From NCBI RefSeq assembly GCF_900176325.1, contig NZ_FWXK01000002.1:248001-312000 (forward strand): a stretch of 64,000 nucleotides of DNA, in the 5' to 3' direction. Positions 1 to 7,358 of the stretch are shown here, piece by piece (positions within the stretch are counted from its first letter, which is position 1; each line of letters starts with the position of its first letter). Source of the stretch: Aerococcus suis (GTDB lineage: Bacteria; Bacillota; Bacilli; Lactobacillales; Aerococcaceae). Below the pieces are notes generated by a model. It was not told the DNA's origin. It searched no databases and saw only the letters and a list, made by a program, of their open reading frames with translations. The translations under genes were made by a program, and so were the position numbers.

Positions 1-557
1 ATTAAGAGTTGCCATTGTGACAACGGTAATTCATTGGCATGAGTCTGCAAATACGTGACAAGAGATTGTTGCTCCATTAATGATACCGGCTGGAAACTTA
101 ATAAACGGCCTAAGATAGTATAAAATTCGGTGTCAGAAATAGGAGATATTTCGCTATCTTCATTAAGTTCGTTAGATAAAATTGTTTCGATAACAACTTC
201 CGGAAGAATCGCTCCCTTTTCTTTGCTTAATAAAATATCACGTAGCTGATTCTTTTTATCTTGGCATTGGTTCGCAACTAATTCTTGGAATGAAAATTTT
301 TCTGAAGGTTCATCAACTTGAAGATGATGGAAGTGCCAGTCATCGGCTTTTTGACTTAAGTCAATGGCTTCGGAAACGAAATCATTCTCAAGTAATATCT
401 TAATCACATCACCGATAAACTCTCTATCATCTTGGCTCATAACCTTTGCTTGTTCTAGATATCCACAAGTTATTTCGAATTTCTCATTGTCGTAAGCTTC
501 AATCGCTTGACGAATTAACTTCTTATCTTGATTAGGAAATGGAATGGTTTGACTCAT
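1..557 (-). CDS. Partial hypothetical cytosolic protein (N-terminal 185 residues)
   Basis: An open frame begins with ATG at 557 and runs without a stop to the left edge, so only about 185 residues are visible. A good ribosome site (AAGGTGA) lies eight bases before the start. The protein starts MSQTIPFPNQDKKLIRQ and is acidic, helical-looking and without membrane segments or signal peptide. Repeated short helices with Asp/Glu/Leu patterns resemble TPR-like helical repeats, but I cannot assign a family. The function is unknown. Confidence 0.8.
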   Translation of the reverse strand, partial: MSQTIPFPNQDKKLIRQAIEAYDNEKFEITCGYLEQAKVMSQDDREFIGDVIKILLENDFVSEAIDLSQKADDWHFHHLQVDEPSEKFSFQELVANQCQDKKNQLRDILLSKEKGAILPEVVIETILSNELNEDSEISPISDTEFYTILGRLLSFQPVSLMEQQSLVTYLQTHANELPLSQWQLL

Positions 558-1255
558 ACGATCACCTTCTTTATAGATTGCTCTACTTATTTTCCATCTT
601 ATCATAATTTAAAGAAGATACAGAGGCGGCAGCCTTTAAATATCGTTATAGTTTATAAGGGGTTGGTTAAATTAACCTTTACACTAATTATTTAGAAAAG
701 TAAAAAAGTTGGATAGATATAATGCTTGTTAAGTTCACTACCTATCGATTAAAATACTTTTAAGGAGGAGAAATAGTTAGATACAGAAACTGTTGACGGA
801 AAACAACTTATTAATCGAACGTAAGCTAGACAACGTAAATGATCTAATATTAATTGTTTTGAATACTGAAAAACTGAATATTTCTATATTACTTATGTGT
901 ATCTAACACTTATTAAATGACAAAAGAAGCTATCTTTGTGTTTATGGTGCATATACTCGTGTTGTATGTTTTCAAAGTTGATTAAGATATATTATGCAGT
1001 AGTAGTATCAACTATTTAAATGAAATACTACCAGTGAATAAGAATGAGTAATGAATATTATTAGTACTAAGAAGAAAATTTTTAGAACTAAACATATCAG
1101 TCCCAATTAAAAAACAAATAGATTATGATCAAAAGTTACCCGTAAGATATTACGAGAAAAAGATTTTATTATGGTTTATATCATCACAGGATTTTTACTA
1201 TTAATTTATTTTTTTAAAATTAGAGATAATAAAAAATAATTGAATAATACTATTC
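558..1255. other. AT-rich intergenic stretch with degenerate coding remnants
   Basis: No intact gene is seen. A strong ribosome-binding sequence (AAGGAGGAG at about 771) is followed by only about 14 open codons with no start codon. Near 1080-1240 two overlapping frames encode pieces of a hydrophobic tail (one reads VYIITGFLLLIYFF) before a terminator. This looks like an eroded small membrane-protein gene on the plus strand. Confidence 0.4.
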
Positions 1256-1278
1256 GGGTAGTTTAAGCTACCCTTTTT
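1256..1278 (+). terminator. Rho-independent terminator
   Basis: GGGTAG (1256-1261) pairs with CTACCC (1268-1273) around the loop TTTAAG, followed by five T residues. It lies at the end of the degenerate plus-strand remnant. The same AGTTTAAGCTA core occurs in the minus-strand terminator at 3977-4005. Confidence 0.75.
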
Positions 1279-1405
1279 CAACATGCTCAATAGATTTTTA
1301 TCTTTAAAATCTCTAAGAATATTAAAATTTTCTCCAGTACTTATTTTTATTACTCTAGAATATCTACTAATCCCTGAAAGGAAAAAACTCTACACAAAGC
1401 TAAAA

Positions 1406-1684
1406 TTATTTAACTTTTAATATTACATTAATCAACAAAATATCACTTATGATTAATGTAAATAATCTTTTTTCATCCTTTATCATTCGTAATACTTCTT
1501 CTTCAGATAGTTCTTCATACATTTCAAAAGTATCTGATTCTGGCCAAAAATAGCGAATCATAATCCCTATGGGTTCCCAATTCTTACTTTTCTTATTATA
1601 ATAATGCTCTCTTCTATTCTCTTTGTTCTTCCTAATTATCATTCCACTATGGGAACAGTCTTTCAATTCATAATAGTAAAACAT
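1406..1684 (-). CDS. Hypothetical protein, 92 aa
   Basis: A 92-residue protein starting MFYYYELKDCSHSGM, with a modest ribosome site (GTAAGG) seven bases before the ATG. It is rich in Tyr, Lys and Glu and ends in a hydrophobic tail (LIISDILLINVILKV) that could be a membrane anchor or an altered C-terminus. It lies 27 bp downstream of a small membrane protein on the same strand, so the two probably share a transcript. I do not recognise a family. Confidence 0.5.
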   Translation of the reverse strand: MFYYYELKDCSHSGMIIRKNKENRREHYYNKKSKNWEPIGIMIRYFWPESDTFEMYEELSEEEVLRMIKDEKRLFTLIISDILLINVILKVK

Positions 1685-1711
1685 TTTTATACCTTACAGA
1701 ATCGATATTTA

Positions 1712-1990
1712 TTATACAAGTATATTTAATAATATCCCCAATGTGATAGATATTATTAAAGTTAAAGGTATGACTTTAATAATTAATGTATTTGAGGATA
1801 TATTGTCAAATCCTTTGTTGACTAAATAGTAAGAAGAAAAACTAGAAATTGTTATAACAGTTAAAAATAGACCTGTAAAAACAATATCGATATTTTTGAA
1901 AAAAGCACGAGAAAATAAAAAAATAAAAGTAGGAATATATAGATAACTAAGAGACCTAATGAAAGATATGTTCATATTTTCTTTGTCCAT
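1712..1990 (-). CDS. Small integral membrane protein, about 92 aa
   Basis: The start is placed at ATG 1990 because GAAAGGG lies directly upstream; an upstream ATG at 2020 has no such site. The product begins MDKENMNISFIRSLSYLYIP and has three predicted membrane segments (roughly residues 12-30, 35-57 and 70-90). No catalytic motif is visible. It heads a probable two-gene unit with the 92-aa protein at 1406-1684. Small three-helix proteins of this sort are common among bacteriocin-immunity and toxin-associated genes, but that role is only a guess. Confidence 0.5.
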   Translation of the reverse strand: MDKENMNISFIRSLSYLYIPTFIFLFSRAFFKNIDIVFTGLFLTVITISSFSSYYLVNKGFDNISSNTLIIKVIPLTLIISITLGILLNILV

Positions 1991-2304
1991 GGTAACCCTT
2001 TCATTAATAATCAAAAGCAATATTGTTACTTCTTATTTATCATACTTTCAAAATTGCAACTAATACATCATTTTATTTATAAGCGTTAAAGTTTTCTTTA
2101 TAAATTCCCAAAAATTGAAATCATTTTTGACAATAATCTCCTCCATAATTTAGGGGAAACTCGCCAATACGATATTTAGGACGATTATAAAGAATTGAAA
2201 TCTATTAAATAACTTGTTGCAAATGCTTCATTGTATTTTGTTATACTATAATCAAAATAATATTTTTAATATAAATCAAGAATCTATTAAAAACGGGAGT
2301 ATTT

Positions 2305-2914
2305 ATGTCATATACTAATAACCAAAATTATTTCAAAAGATCATTAAAAATATTTTCAATAGCAGTTGCTCTTTTCTTAATAAGTTTTATTTTATCAATC
2401 ATATTTAACCCATCAATTGATATTTTTACAAGTTTATCAAATTACGTGCCGTCTACTCTTAACAACTCTCAAGGATTGAACAAAGTATGGAAGTACATAA
2501 TGCATAATGGAGTTCAAATTCCTTGGCAGATGCTATTTCTTTTTCTAATACCTATACCATTTTTATATGCTTTAAATATGATTTTTACAAGTATTATTTC
2601 AGGTGTAGCATTTGGTTTCGCAATTCACCTCAGTTTTTATAAAGGCACTATTATGGTCATTTCTTCATTACCCCATACTTTACTGGAAATACTTGCCATG
2701 TGTTTTATAGTTAGTTGCTTATACAAATTAAATCGTGCAATCATCAGAAAAATATGTAATTTCTTTAGGAAATATAAAAAAAACAAATTATTCCTTTAGA
2801 CTTGCTTTAAGTAATTTATTTAAAGTATATTTTTCAATCGCGTTACCATTATTCGTAATTGCTGCATTTTTAGAAACCTATCTGACAGAACTAATATATA
2901 ACTTACTCACATAA
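2305..2914 (+). pseudogene. SpoIIM (DUF95)-family membrane protein, frameshifted at an A8 run
   Basis: The first open frame (2305-2799) encodes 164 residues with several membrane helices and the SpoIIM-like core (…WQMLFLFLIPIPFLYALN…), then stops at a TAG at 2797. Moving one base forward at the A8 run (2776-2783) opens a second frame up to a TAA at 2912, encoding a further helix ending IAAFLETYLTELIYNLL, which fits the family C-terminus. The joined product would be about 202 residues, the usual family length. A ribosome site GGGAG precedes the start. In non-spore-formers this family is often found beside bacteriocin or ABC-export genes; the role here is unknown. Either a one-base insertion has broken it or the run length is a sequencing error. 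Confidence 0.7.
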
Positions 2915-3137
2915 TCATACCTTCCGATGCATTTTAATTATTTTTCTATATTTAATGGATTTTCAAGTCACTGTCACAATATTTAATAAAATTTGTAGCG
3001 GCTAAATCCCATAACCATAAGGAATGGATCAATTGGTATAGTGATTCTACAATGATTTTGACGTAATCTAATTTGATGGTATATTGTACATTTAATTCTT
3101 ATTTCTGGATATAAAAAAGAAATAGCTAGACGAAATG
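2915..3137. other. Intergenic, unassigned open frame without start
   Basis: On the minus strand about 48 codons stay open between stops near 3105 and 2950 (reading …VKIIVESLYQLIHSLWLWDLA…) but without a plausible start codon or ribosome site. It could be a remnant or chance. No other feature is recognised. Confidence 0.3.
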
Positions 3138-3184
3138 CCTCCTTAAAACAGTTTTACTTTTTTCAAGTGCCTACTTTAAGGAGG
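3138..3184. repeat. Inverted repeat, 10-bp arms
   Basis: CCTCCTTAAA (3138-3147) and TTTAAGGAGG (3175-3184) form perfect arms around a 27-base spacer containing a T-run. It lies downstream of the small membrane peptide at 3220-3318. Because the right arm carries a Shine-Dalgarno-like AAGGAGG, it could also sequester a ribosome site. No clear T-tract follows it on either strand. Confidence 0.5.
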
Positions 3185-3219
3185 TTATTTCAATAATCAC
3201 TCTTTTTTATAAATTCGAA

Positions 3220-3318
3220 TCAGTTTAAAAAAATTGTTCGCCAAAACAAGCCAATCAATAAACCAATAATAAAAATAACAACCCAAATCATAATATTTTT
3301 TCTATTACTTTCTTTCAT
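3220..3318 (-). CDS. Small single-pass membrane peptide, 32 aa
   Basis: ATG at 3318 follows a strong ribosome site (GAGGTGA, five bases away) and opens a 32-residue frame ending with TGA at 3220. The peptide has a charged head (MKESNRKN), one hydrophobic helix (about residues 9-25, IMIWVVIFIIGLLIGLF) and a short WRTIFLN tail. The strong ribosome site and clean membrane-peptide architecture suggest a translated gene. It could be a small membrane regulator, an immunity peptide or a toxin-like peptide; nothing distinguishes these. It lies about 87 bp downstream of the frameshifted two-helix gene on the same strand. Confidence 0.55.
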   Translation of the reverse strand: MKESNRKNIMIWVVIFIIGLLIGLFWRTIFLN

Positions 3319-3404
3319 AGACTCACCTCAAATAATATAATTCTAGTACTATTGAAATTGATCAACCTCAAATCAATACCATCCGATATATAATCTCCTA
3401 CACT

Positions 3405-3754
3405 TTATCCTGATAGATTAGTGGCAACTCCATATACAACATACCCAACAAGAACACCACCTATGAAGACAACAGTACTACTAGCCAAACGGAGTGACAC
3501 AGTTGGTTCTTCATTATCAATATTACTATTGGTTGTATCTGCATGCTTTTGTAGATTTTCATAAGATCCAAAATCATGAACGTTATATCCTAGATGCTCG
3601 TAATATTCTTTTTCCGTCTTTTGATGTTTCTGTTCATTTTGTCAACAGACTTAGTAGTCTCTTTTACATATACAACAATATTTGTAACTCCCATTAATAG
3701 TATAGAGAAAATAGCTAACACTGCCATACTCTCAATAATTATTTTTTTAGTCAT
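3405..3754 (-). pseudogene. Two-helix membrane protein, frameshifted
   Basis: From ATG at 3754 the first frame gives about 54 residues: an N-terminal membrane helix (IIIESMAVLAIFSILLMG), then KETTKSVDKMN, ending at a TAG. Around 3620-3640 a different frame (offset by minus one) takes over and runs to a TAA at 3405. It encodes a hydrophilic linker (EKEYYEHLGYNVHDFGSYEN) and a Gly/Val-rich second helix (VVFIGGVLVGYVVYGVA). Joined, the product would be about 116 residues with both ends in the membrane. A single-base indel probably inactivated it. I do not recognise the family. Confidence 0.5.
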
Positions 3755-4180
3755 ATAAATCTTCTATGACTAAAAAATCCCAAACATTATGGTAAGCGAT
3801 TTCATTATTACGTTCACTTTATCATAGTTAAAGCATATGTCAAATTCATACCTTTTTATAAATTTTAAAAGAATAAATTAAATGAATTTTTTAGATAGCC
3901 TTCGCAATTTTTTAAATAACCAACTGGATGAATATAATTTTTATGATCAATGTAAGGTTTATGATTTATTACATATAAAAAAGGATTAGCTTAAACTATC
4001 CTACCATCTTATTTCTTCGTAACATATGTATAATATTCATCTCTTTTTTCTTTAAACGATTTCATATATAATCCATTATTTCCTCAACAATCATCTACTC
4101 CATAACCAATGGCATAGCCGTTAGCTTTTACTTTATAAACTTATTTTCAACAGATATTGTGATATACTGATGATAATTTT
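3755..4180. other. Intergenic region with a degenerate minus-strand remnant
   Basis: On the minus strand, from about 4140 to 4010, a frame reads VYKVKANGYAIGYGVDDC, an in-frame TGA, then GNNGLYMKSFKEKRDEYYTYVTKK and a stop, directly followed by a terminator. It looks like the C-terminal end of a small secreted or surface protein whose 5' part is gone. The rest (3755-3975) is featureless AT-rich sequence. Confidence 0.4.
3977..4005 (-). terminator. Rho-independent terminator (minus)
   Basis: On the minus strand GGATAG pairs with CTAATCC (one bulged A) around the loop TTTAAG, followed by six T residues (3982-3977). It ends the degenerate remnant upstream and shares its loop and flanks with the terminator at 1256-1278. 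Confidence 0.6.
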
Positions 4181-4198
4181 ACTATGGAGGTGGCTTTT

Positions 4199-4402
4199 AT
4201 GTATAACCCAATTAACGCTCAAGAATTCGCCTTGGCAGTCGGTTCTTCTCATAGATTTGAAGGGTCTAACGAAGAAATCGCAAAACAAAGCTTAGAGTTA
4301 TATCGAACTGCTTTTGATACTGCGAATACTTTTAATAAGAGCTTTACAAAAAATAAATCATCAAAAGAAAGTCATGGATCCGTGAATTCTTTTAACCCAT
4401 AA
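4199..4402 (+). CDS. Hypothetical protein, 67 aa
   Basis: The start is set at ATG 4199 because the strong ribosome site GGAGGTGG (4186-4193) lies just before it; an earlier in-frame ATG at 4184 overlaps that site. A TATACT -10-like element lies about 30 bases upstream. The product begins MYNPINAQEFALAV, is soluble, helical in its first half and ends in a polar Ser/Asn/Lys tail. The good expression signals support a real gene. The family is not recognised. Confidence 0.6.
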   Translation: MYNPINAQEFALAVGSSHRFEGSNEEIAKQSLELYRTAFDTANTFNKSFTKNKSSKESHGSVNSFNP

Positions 4403-4645
4403 TCAACCTTTTTGAGGCAATTAATTATTAAAAGCAATTGTACTCAATACGAATTTTTCATGCGACAGGAACCCCAACAGTATATGAAATGGTAACTAAA
4501 AATACTCACAAATAATTGTGACATTACTAATATAAAAGGTGTTGAAGAGGAATATACTAAAACTTTTATAACTTCAATGACTTTCAAAAAAATAAGCGCT
4601 CCATCATTATTTAAAAAATACAGAATTTACTTAGGAGGAATATAA
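4403..4645. other. Intergenic, degenerate coding traces
   Basis: Two short frames look like leftovers of coding sequence (for example GTPTVYEMVTKNTHK ending near 4514, and a following frame reading KGVEEEYTKTFITSMTFKK). Neither has a start with a ribosome site. The last bases carry the TAGGAGGA ribosome site of the next gene. Confidence 0.35.
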
Positions 4646-5008
4646 ATGCCACTTGAACATTTTGCAGATTGGATTTTTGACGAGGAAATTGAAACGCCTC
4701 AAGAAATTTTAGACAATCTAAGAGACGATGAATCAGCAATCAAATCTTATAAAACGATTCGAGATTCGGCGACATTCACAACTAAACGTCTCATTGTTAT
4801 TGATTCTCAAGGCTTAACAGGTAAAAAGAAAGAAATATATAGTCTTCCCTATAAAAGTATCCATATGTGGTCAACGGAAAATGCTGGAACTATTGATCTA
4901 ACCTCTGAAGTTCACTTATGGACAAAAGTCGGCGTTATCAAAATTAACTTAGAACGAAACGTTGACGTAAGAGAATTTGACCAATTATTACAAGAGGTTT
5001 GTCTGTAA
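4646..5008 (+). CDS. Bacterial PH-domain protein (bPH_1 / PF08000 type)
   Basis: A 120-residue soluble protein with a TAGGAGGA ribosome site before the ATG. The central part has the typical PH-like pattern of this family: SYKTIRDSATFTTKRLIVID, then GLTGKKKEIYSLPYKSIHMWS with strand-turn-strand alternation, and a C-terminal helix (VDVREFDQLLQEVCL). Family members are found across Firmicutes as stand-alone cytoplasmic proteins of uncertain function, possibly scaffolding. It appears monocistronic: degenerate sequence precedes it and a hairpin-rich locus follows. Confidence 0.8.
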   Translation: MPLEHFADWIFDEEIETPQEILDNLRDDESAIKSYKTIRDSATFTTKRLIVIDSQGLTGKKKEIYSLPYKSIHMWSTENAGTIDLTSEVHLWTKVGVIKINLERNVDVREFDQLLQEVCL

Positions 5009-5350
5009 CCTCTACTAGTATTAACAAAAAGGAAATGGAAAGGTTAAATTTCAAAAAAATCCCCTCACACATGGTAAACTGTTGTAGAGAGGTTAGGTTG
5101 TCCCCAACCCCTTAGATTTTATTTGAGAAGCGTTAATGCAATTTCTAGTATGATTTTTATCAGCTCAAGTAGGACAGTCACAAGAGCTAATTTTACTAGT
5201 CAATCGTTTTAACGTTTTTTATTATCCCCTAGCATTCTCTTATGCCTTTTTATGTGTGGCGAGATGCAGGGGAATTTTATTTTTTTGACTGTATTAGTAC
5301 ACATATGCAGATAAAGTTATAGTGCCTTTTTCTGCTTCGCTTGTGAAATT
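5009..5350. other. Hairpin-rich locus with convergent terminators; possible small-RNA or type I toxin-antitoxin relic
   Basis: Two terminator-like structures point at each other. On the minus strand CCTCTC pairs with GAGGGG before a T7 run (about 5092-5053). On the plus strand a CCCCTaGCAT…ATGCaGGGG hairpin (about 5226-5274) precedes a T-rich tract. Between them a minus-strand frame (5119-5181, GTG start) encodes a 20-residue hydrophobic helix (VTVLLELIKIILEIALTLLK), and GGTTG-TCCC-CAACC forms a further hairpin. The layout resembles overlapping RNAs of type I toxin-antitoxin loci, but no ribosome site or recognised toxin family was found. Confidence 0.35.
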
Positions 5351-5363
5351 TGACAATAAAAAA

Positions 5364-5390
5364 ACCGCCCTATCATTTAGGACGGCCCTC
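5364..5390 (-). terminator. Rho-independent terminator (minus), downstream of tmRNA
   Basis: On the minus strand CCGTCCTA and TAGGGCGG pair (one G-U) around AATGA, followed by seven T residues. It is the first strong minus-strand terminator after ssrA, about 160 bp beyond the mature 3' end, so it may end the tmRNA precursor or a decayed insert behind it. Confidence 0.7.
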
Positions 5391-5482
5391 ATCAATATGA
5401 TAATGGGCGTTAGATTTTTTGCTTAAATGTTGTATGTAATGTTGTATGTTCCGACATACAAAACTTCAAAATCGTTGAGTAT

Positions 5483-5499
5483 CGATTCTTGTGGAATCG
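5483..5499. repeat. Short inverted repeat behind tmRNA
   Basis: CGATTC (5483-5488) and GAATCG (5494-5499) flank TTGTG. The surrounding 5400-5550 interval holds repeated TTGTATGT units and an inverted ACATACAA copy but no gene I can support. Confidence 0.5.
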
Positions 5500-5550
5500 T
5501 TGTTATATCAACGTTTTTAACGCTTTTTGACACCCATTATAATGTCTCTA

Positions 5551-5910
5551 TGGAGGTGAGGGGATTTGAACCCCTGTCCAGACATGCCGGCTGTCCAACG
5601 TTTACTATTATAGTTTATTGCTCATCGAGCGCACTAGCGGTGAATAAACAAACACATCTAGATTGCCTGTCTGATTAAACTCTTTCCTTCGCTCCAGACG
5701 GAAGCTAGGGACGTATCCCACTTCAATAGGACCCGTTACTAATACATGGGCGATACTAGGCGGATCTTAGCTCGCTGTTTTTAGGCAGCTAAAGCTAAAG
5801 TTTGATTATCTTGTTTGTCAGTTAAGATTTACTGTGACATTTTTACGAAGCTGTCTCTTCGAATAGTAGTTGAACCCCGGGGAATGCCTGTCGAATCCAT
5901 GAACACCCCC
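5551..5910 (-). ncRNA. ssrA: tmRNA
   Basis: The 5' end GGGGGTG (5910-5904) pairs with CACCTCC near the 3' end, closing the alanyl-tRNA-like domain; the T-arm GGGGTTCAAATCCCC is intact and the final CCA is encoded. The messenger part reads GAC AAA CAA … GCC TAA (5819-5781), giving the tag DKQDNQTLALAA after the tRNA-borne Ala. The characteristic 5' sequence TGGATTCGACAGGC is present. tmRNA with SmpB (encoded at 11075) rescues stalled ribosomes and marks the nascent chain for proteolysis by proteases such as ClpXP. Length is 360 nt, normal for Firmicutes. Confidence 0.95.
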
Positions 5911-5928
5911 GAATTATGACTAACTATA

Positions 5929-5957
5929 AGTATACCGTGTTTTTATTATTAATGCAA
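5929..5957 (-). promoter_or_regulatory. ssrA promoter
   Basis: On the minus strand TTGCAT (5957-5952) and TATACT (5934-5929) are separated by 17 bp, with the tmRNA 5' end 19 bases further on. This is a good sigma-A promoter. Confidence 0.8.
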
Positions 5958-6096
5958 ATTTGAATCTGTATTATAACAAAATAGACTATTATATCACCAT
6001 TTCTCCTATGAAACGGTCTAAGTAAACTCTTTTCCTAATTTGTGCTATAATAGAGTTATGACATAAGACATTGATAATAAAGGGAGAGGAAATATA

Positions 6097-6438
6097 ATGG
6101 CAAGTCAGTTATCATCGAATACACAATCATTAGTTAAAACCGAATTACGTCGGGGCACTAGTAAATCTCGAATTGCCAACTTACTTGATTTATCATATAA
6201 CGAAGCGATTGAAGTGATTAATCAAGTTAAAGAATCTATTCGTCCTGAAATTGGTGATGAAATTCGCTTCACATTCAGAGAGCATGATATGCAAGGAATT
6301 ATTGAAAAACTATTAAATAATTCAGCCGTTGTCGATATCTATTGGGATTATTCTGATAACGAAATGCGAGAGATCTGTGAAGAAAAAACTATCGTTAATT
6401 TTAAAGATATTGATGAATATGTCCATATTTATAACTAA
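6097..6438 (+). CDS. DUF2187 (YkvS-like) family protein
   Basis: A 113-residue cytosolic protein preceded by GGGAGAGGAAAT. Residues 1-50 resemble a small helix-turn-helix-like segment (TELRRGTSKSRIANLLDLSY). Residues 52-110 carry the SH3-like DUF2187 pattern: GDEIRFTFREHDMQGIIEKL, a VDI strand and a closing IDEYV. The family is widespread in Firmicutes without an established function. The extra N-terminal part could bind nucleic acid. It is monocistronic with its own terminator. Confidence 0.75.
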   Translation: MASQLSSNTQSLVKTELRRGTSKSRIANLLDLSYNEAIEVINQVKESIRPEIGDEIRFTFREHDMQGIIEKLLNNSAVVDIYWDYSDNEMREICEEKTIVNFKDIDEYVHIYN

Positions 6439-6441
6439 TTC

Positions 6442-6467
6442 AAAGCAAGTTTTCACTTGCTTTTTTA
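6442..6467 (+). terminator. Rho-independent terminator
   Basis: AAAGCAAG (6442-6449) pairs with CTTGCTTT (6456-6463) around TTTTCA and continues into a T-run. Confidence 0.85.
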
Positions 6468-6641
6468 TTGTCTACCATTCAGACACAATTCTCATCTTTT
6501 TATTATTTGAAACCGCTTTTATAAACAAATCTTTATTTTTTCTTTAGAAATCACTTTGATTTTTCTCTTAACCTAGATTATGATGGAGGTAATCATTACG
6601 ATTTTAAGTGTTAGCTCGCTAACACTAGAGGAGGAAAAATT

Positions 6642-7316
6642 ATGAGTCCAGAAAGACTGGCAACTTATAAAAGTCTTGTTGCTTTTTTAGGTGAAGTCAT
6701 GGGTGAACAATTTGAAATTGTTCTACATGTCATCGAAGAAAAGAATGTGTGGATTGAAACAATTGTGAATGGCCAACTTAGTGGCCGGACAGAAAATTCA
6801 CCATTAACTAAATTCGCTCTTGAGTTAATTGAATCCAAAGATTATTTGGAAAAAGATTATGTTACCAGTTATAAAACAGTGACTAATACCGGTAAAATTT
6901 TACAAGGTGCTACTTTCTTTATTAAAACGGATAATCAATTAGAAGGAATGGTTTGTATTAATATGGACTATTCTGGACAACTTGAATTAGCTGAATCAAT
7001 GATTAAGATGCTGCATTTACCTAAAAAAATGATAGCCAAAGAATTACTAGGTCATTCTACTGAGAAAGAAACCGATGATTTTACCGAAATTTTATCTGAA
7101 AATGTTCAAGATATTATTCATGAATACATTGATCCGAGTCTAATCAATGATAATGTTTCTCTTACTCAGGAGGCTCGTTTAGAAATTATTCGAACATTGG
7201 AACGTAAAGGTGTTTTCCAATTAAAAGGTGCTGTTACGCAAGTCGCTAAAATTTTGAAAGTATCAGAGCCTACTATTTACCGTTATCGAAAAATTATTGA
7301 ACATAGCGATCATTAA
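6642..7316 (+). CDS. YheO/DauR-type transcriptional regulator (PAS plus HTH)
   Basis: A 224-residue protein behind a strong AGAGGAGGA ribosome site. The N-terminal half (about residues 6-115) matches the YheO-like PAS domain (SLVAFLGEVMGEQFEIVLHV, then GRTENSPLTKFALEL). The C-terminal 60 residues form the HTH_22 DNA-binding domain, ending ILKVSEPTIYRYRKI. The family senses an unknown small molecule and regulates nearby metabolic genes in some bacteria. Its only close neighbour is the convergent histidine phosphatase, separated by a shared terminator, so the target cannot be read from context. Confidence 0.85.
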   Translation: MSPERLATYKSLVAFLGEVMGEQFEIVLHVIEEKNVWIETIVNGQLSGRTENSPLTKFALELIESKDYLEKDYVTSYKTVTNTGKILQGATFFIKTDNQLEGMVCINMDYSGQLELAESMIKMLHLPKKMIAKELLGHSTEKETDDFTEILSENVQDIIHEYIDPSLINDNVSLTQEARLEIIRTLERKGVFQLKGAVTQVAKILKVSEPTIYRYRKIIEHSDH

Positions 7317-7319
7317 AGC

Positions 7320-7358
7320 AAAAAAACTTATCCCTTTTTACTAGGGATAAGTTTTTTT
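7320..7358. terminator. Bidirectional terminator
   Basis: A 15-bp perfect stem, AAAAAAACTTATCCC with GGGATAAGTTTTTTT, around a nine-base loop. A-run and T-run on both sides let it serve the regulator (plus) and the histidine phosphatase (minus). Confidence 0.9.

Noticed and set aside
3494-3697. Plus-strand frame starting MTQLVLHYQYYY
   Set aside because: It is antisense to the two-helix pseudogene at 3405-3754, which has a more protein-like composition.
5427-5678. Open frame encoding a protein with MEVRGFEPLSRHAG
   Set aside because: It runs antisense through the 3' end of tmRNA; the RGFEP-type string is the usual artefact of translating a tRNA-like T-arm.
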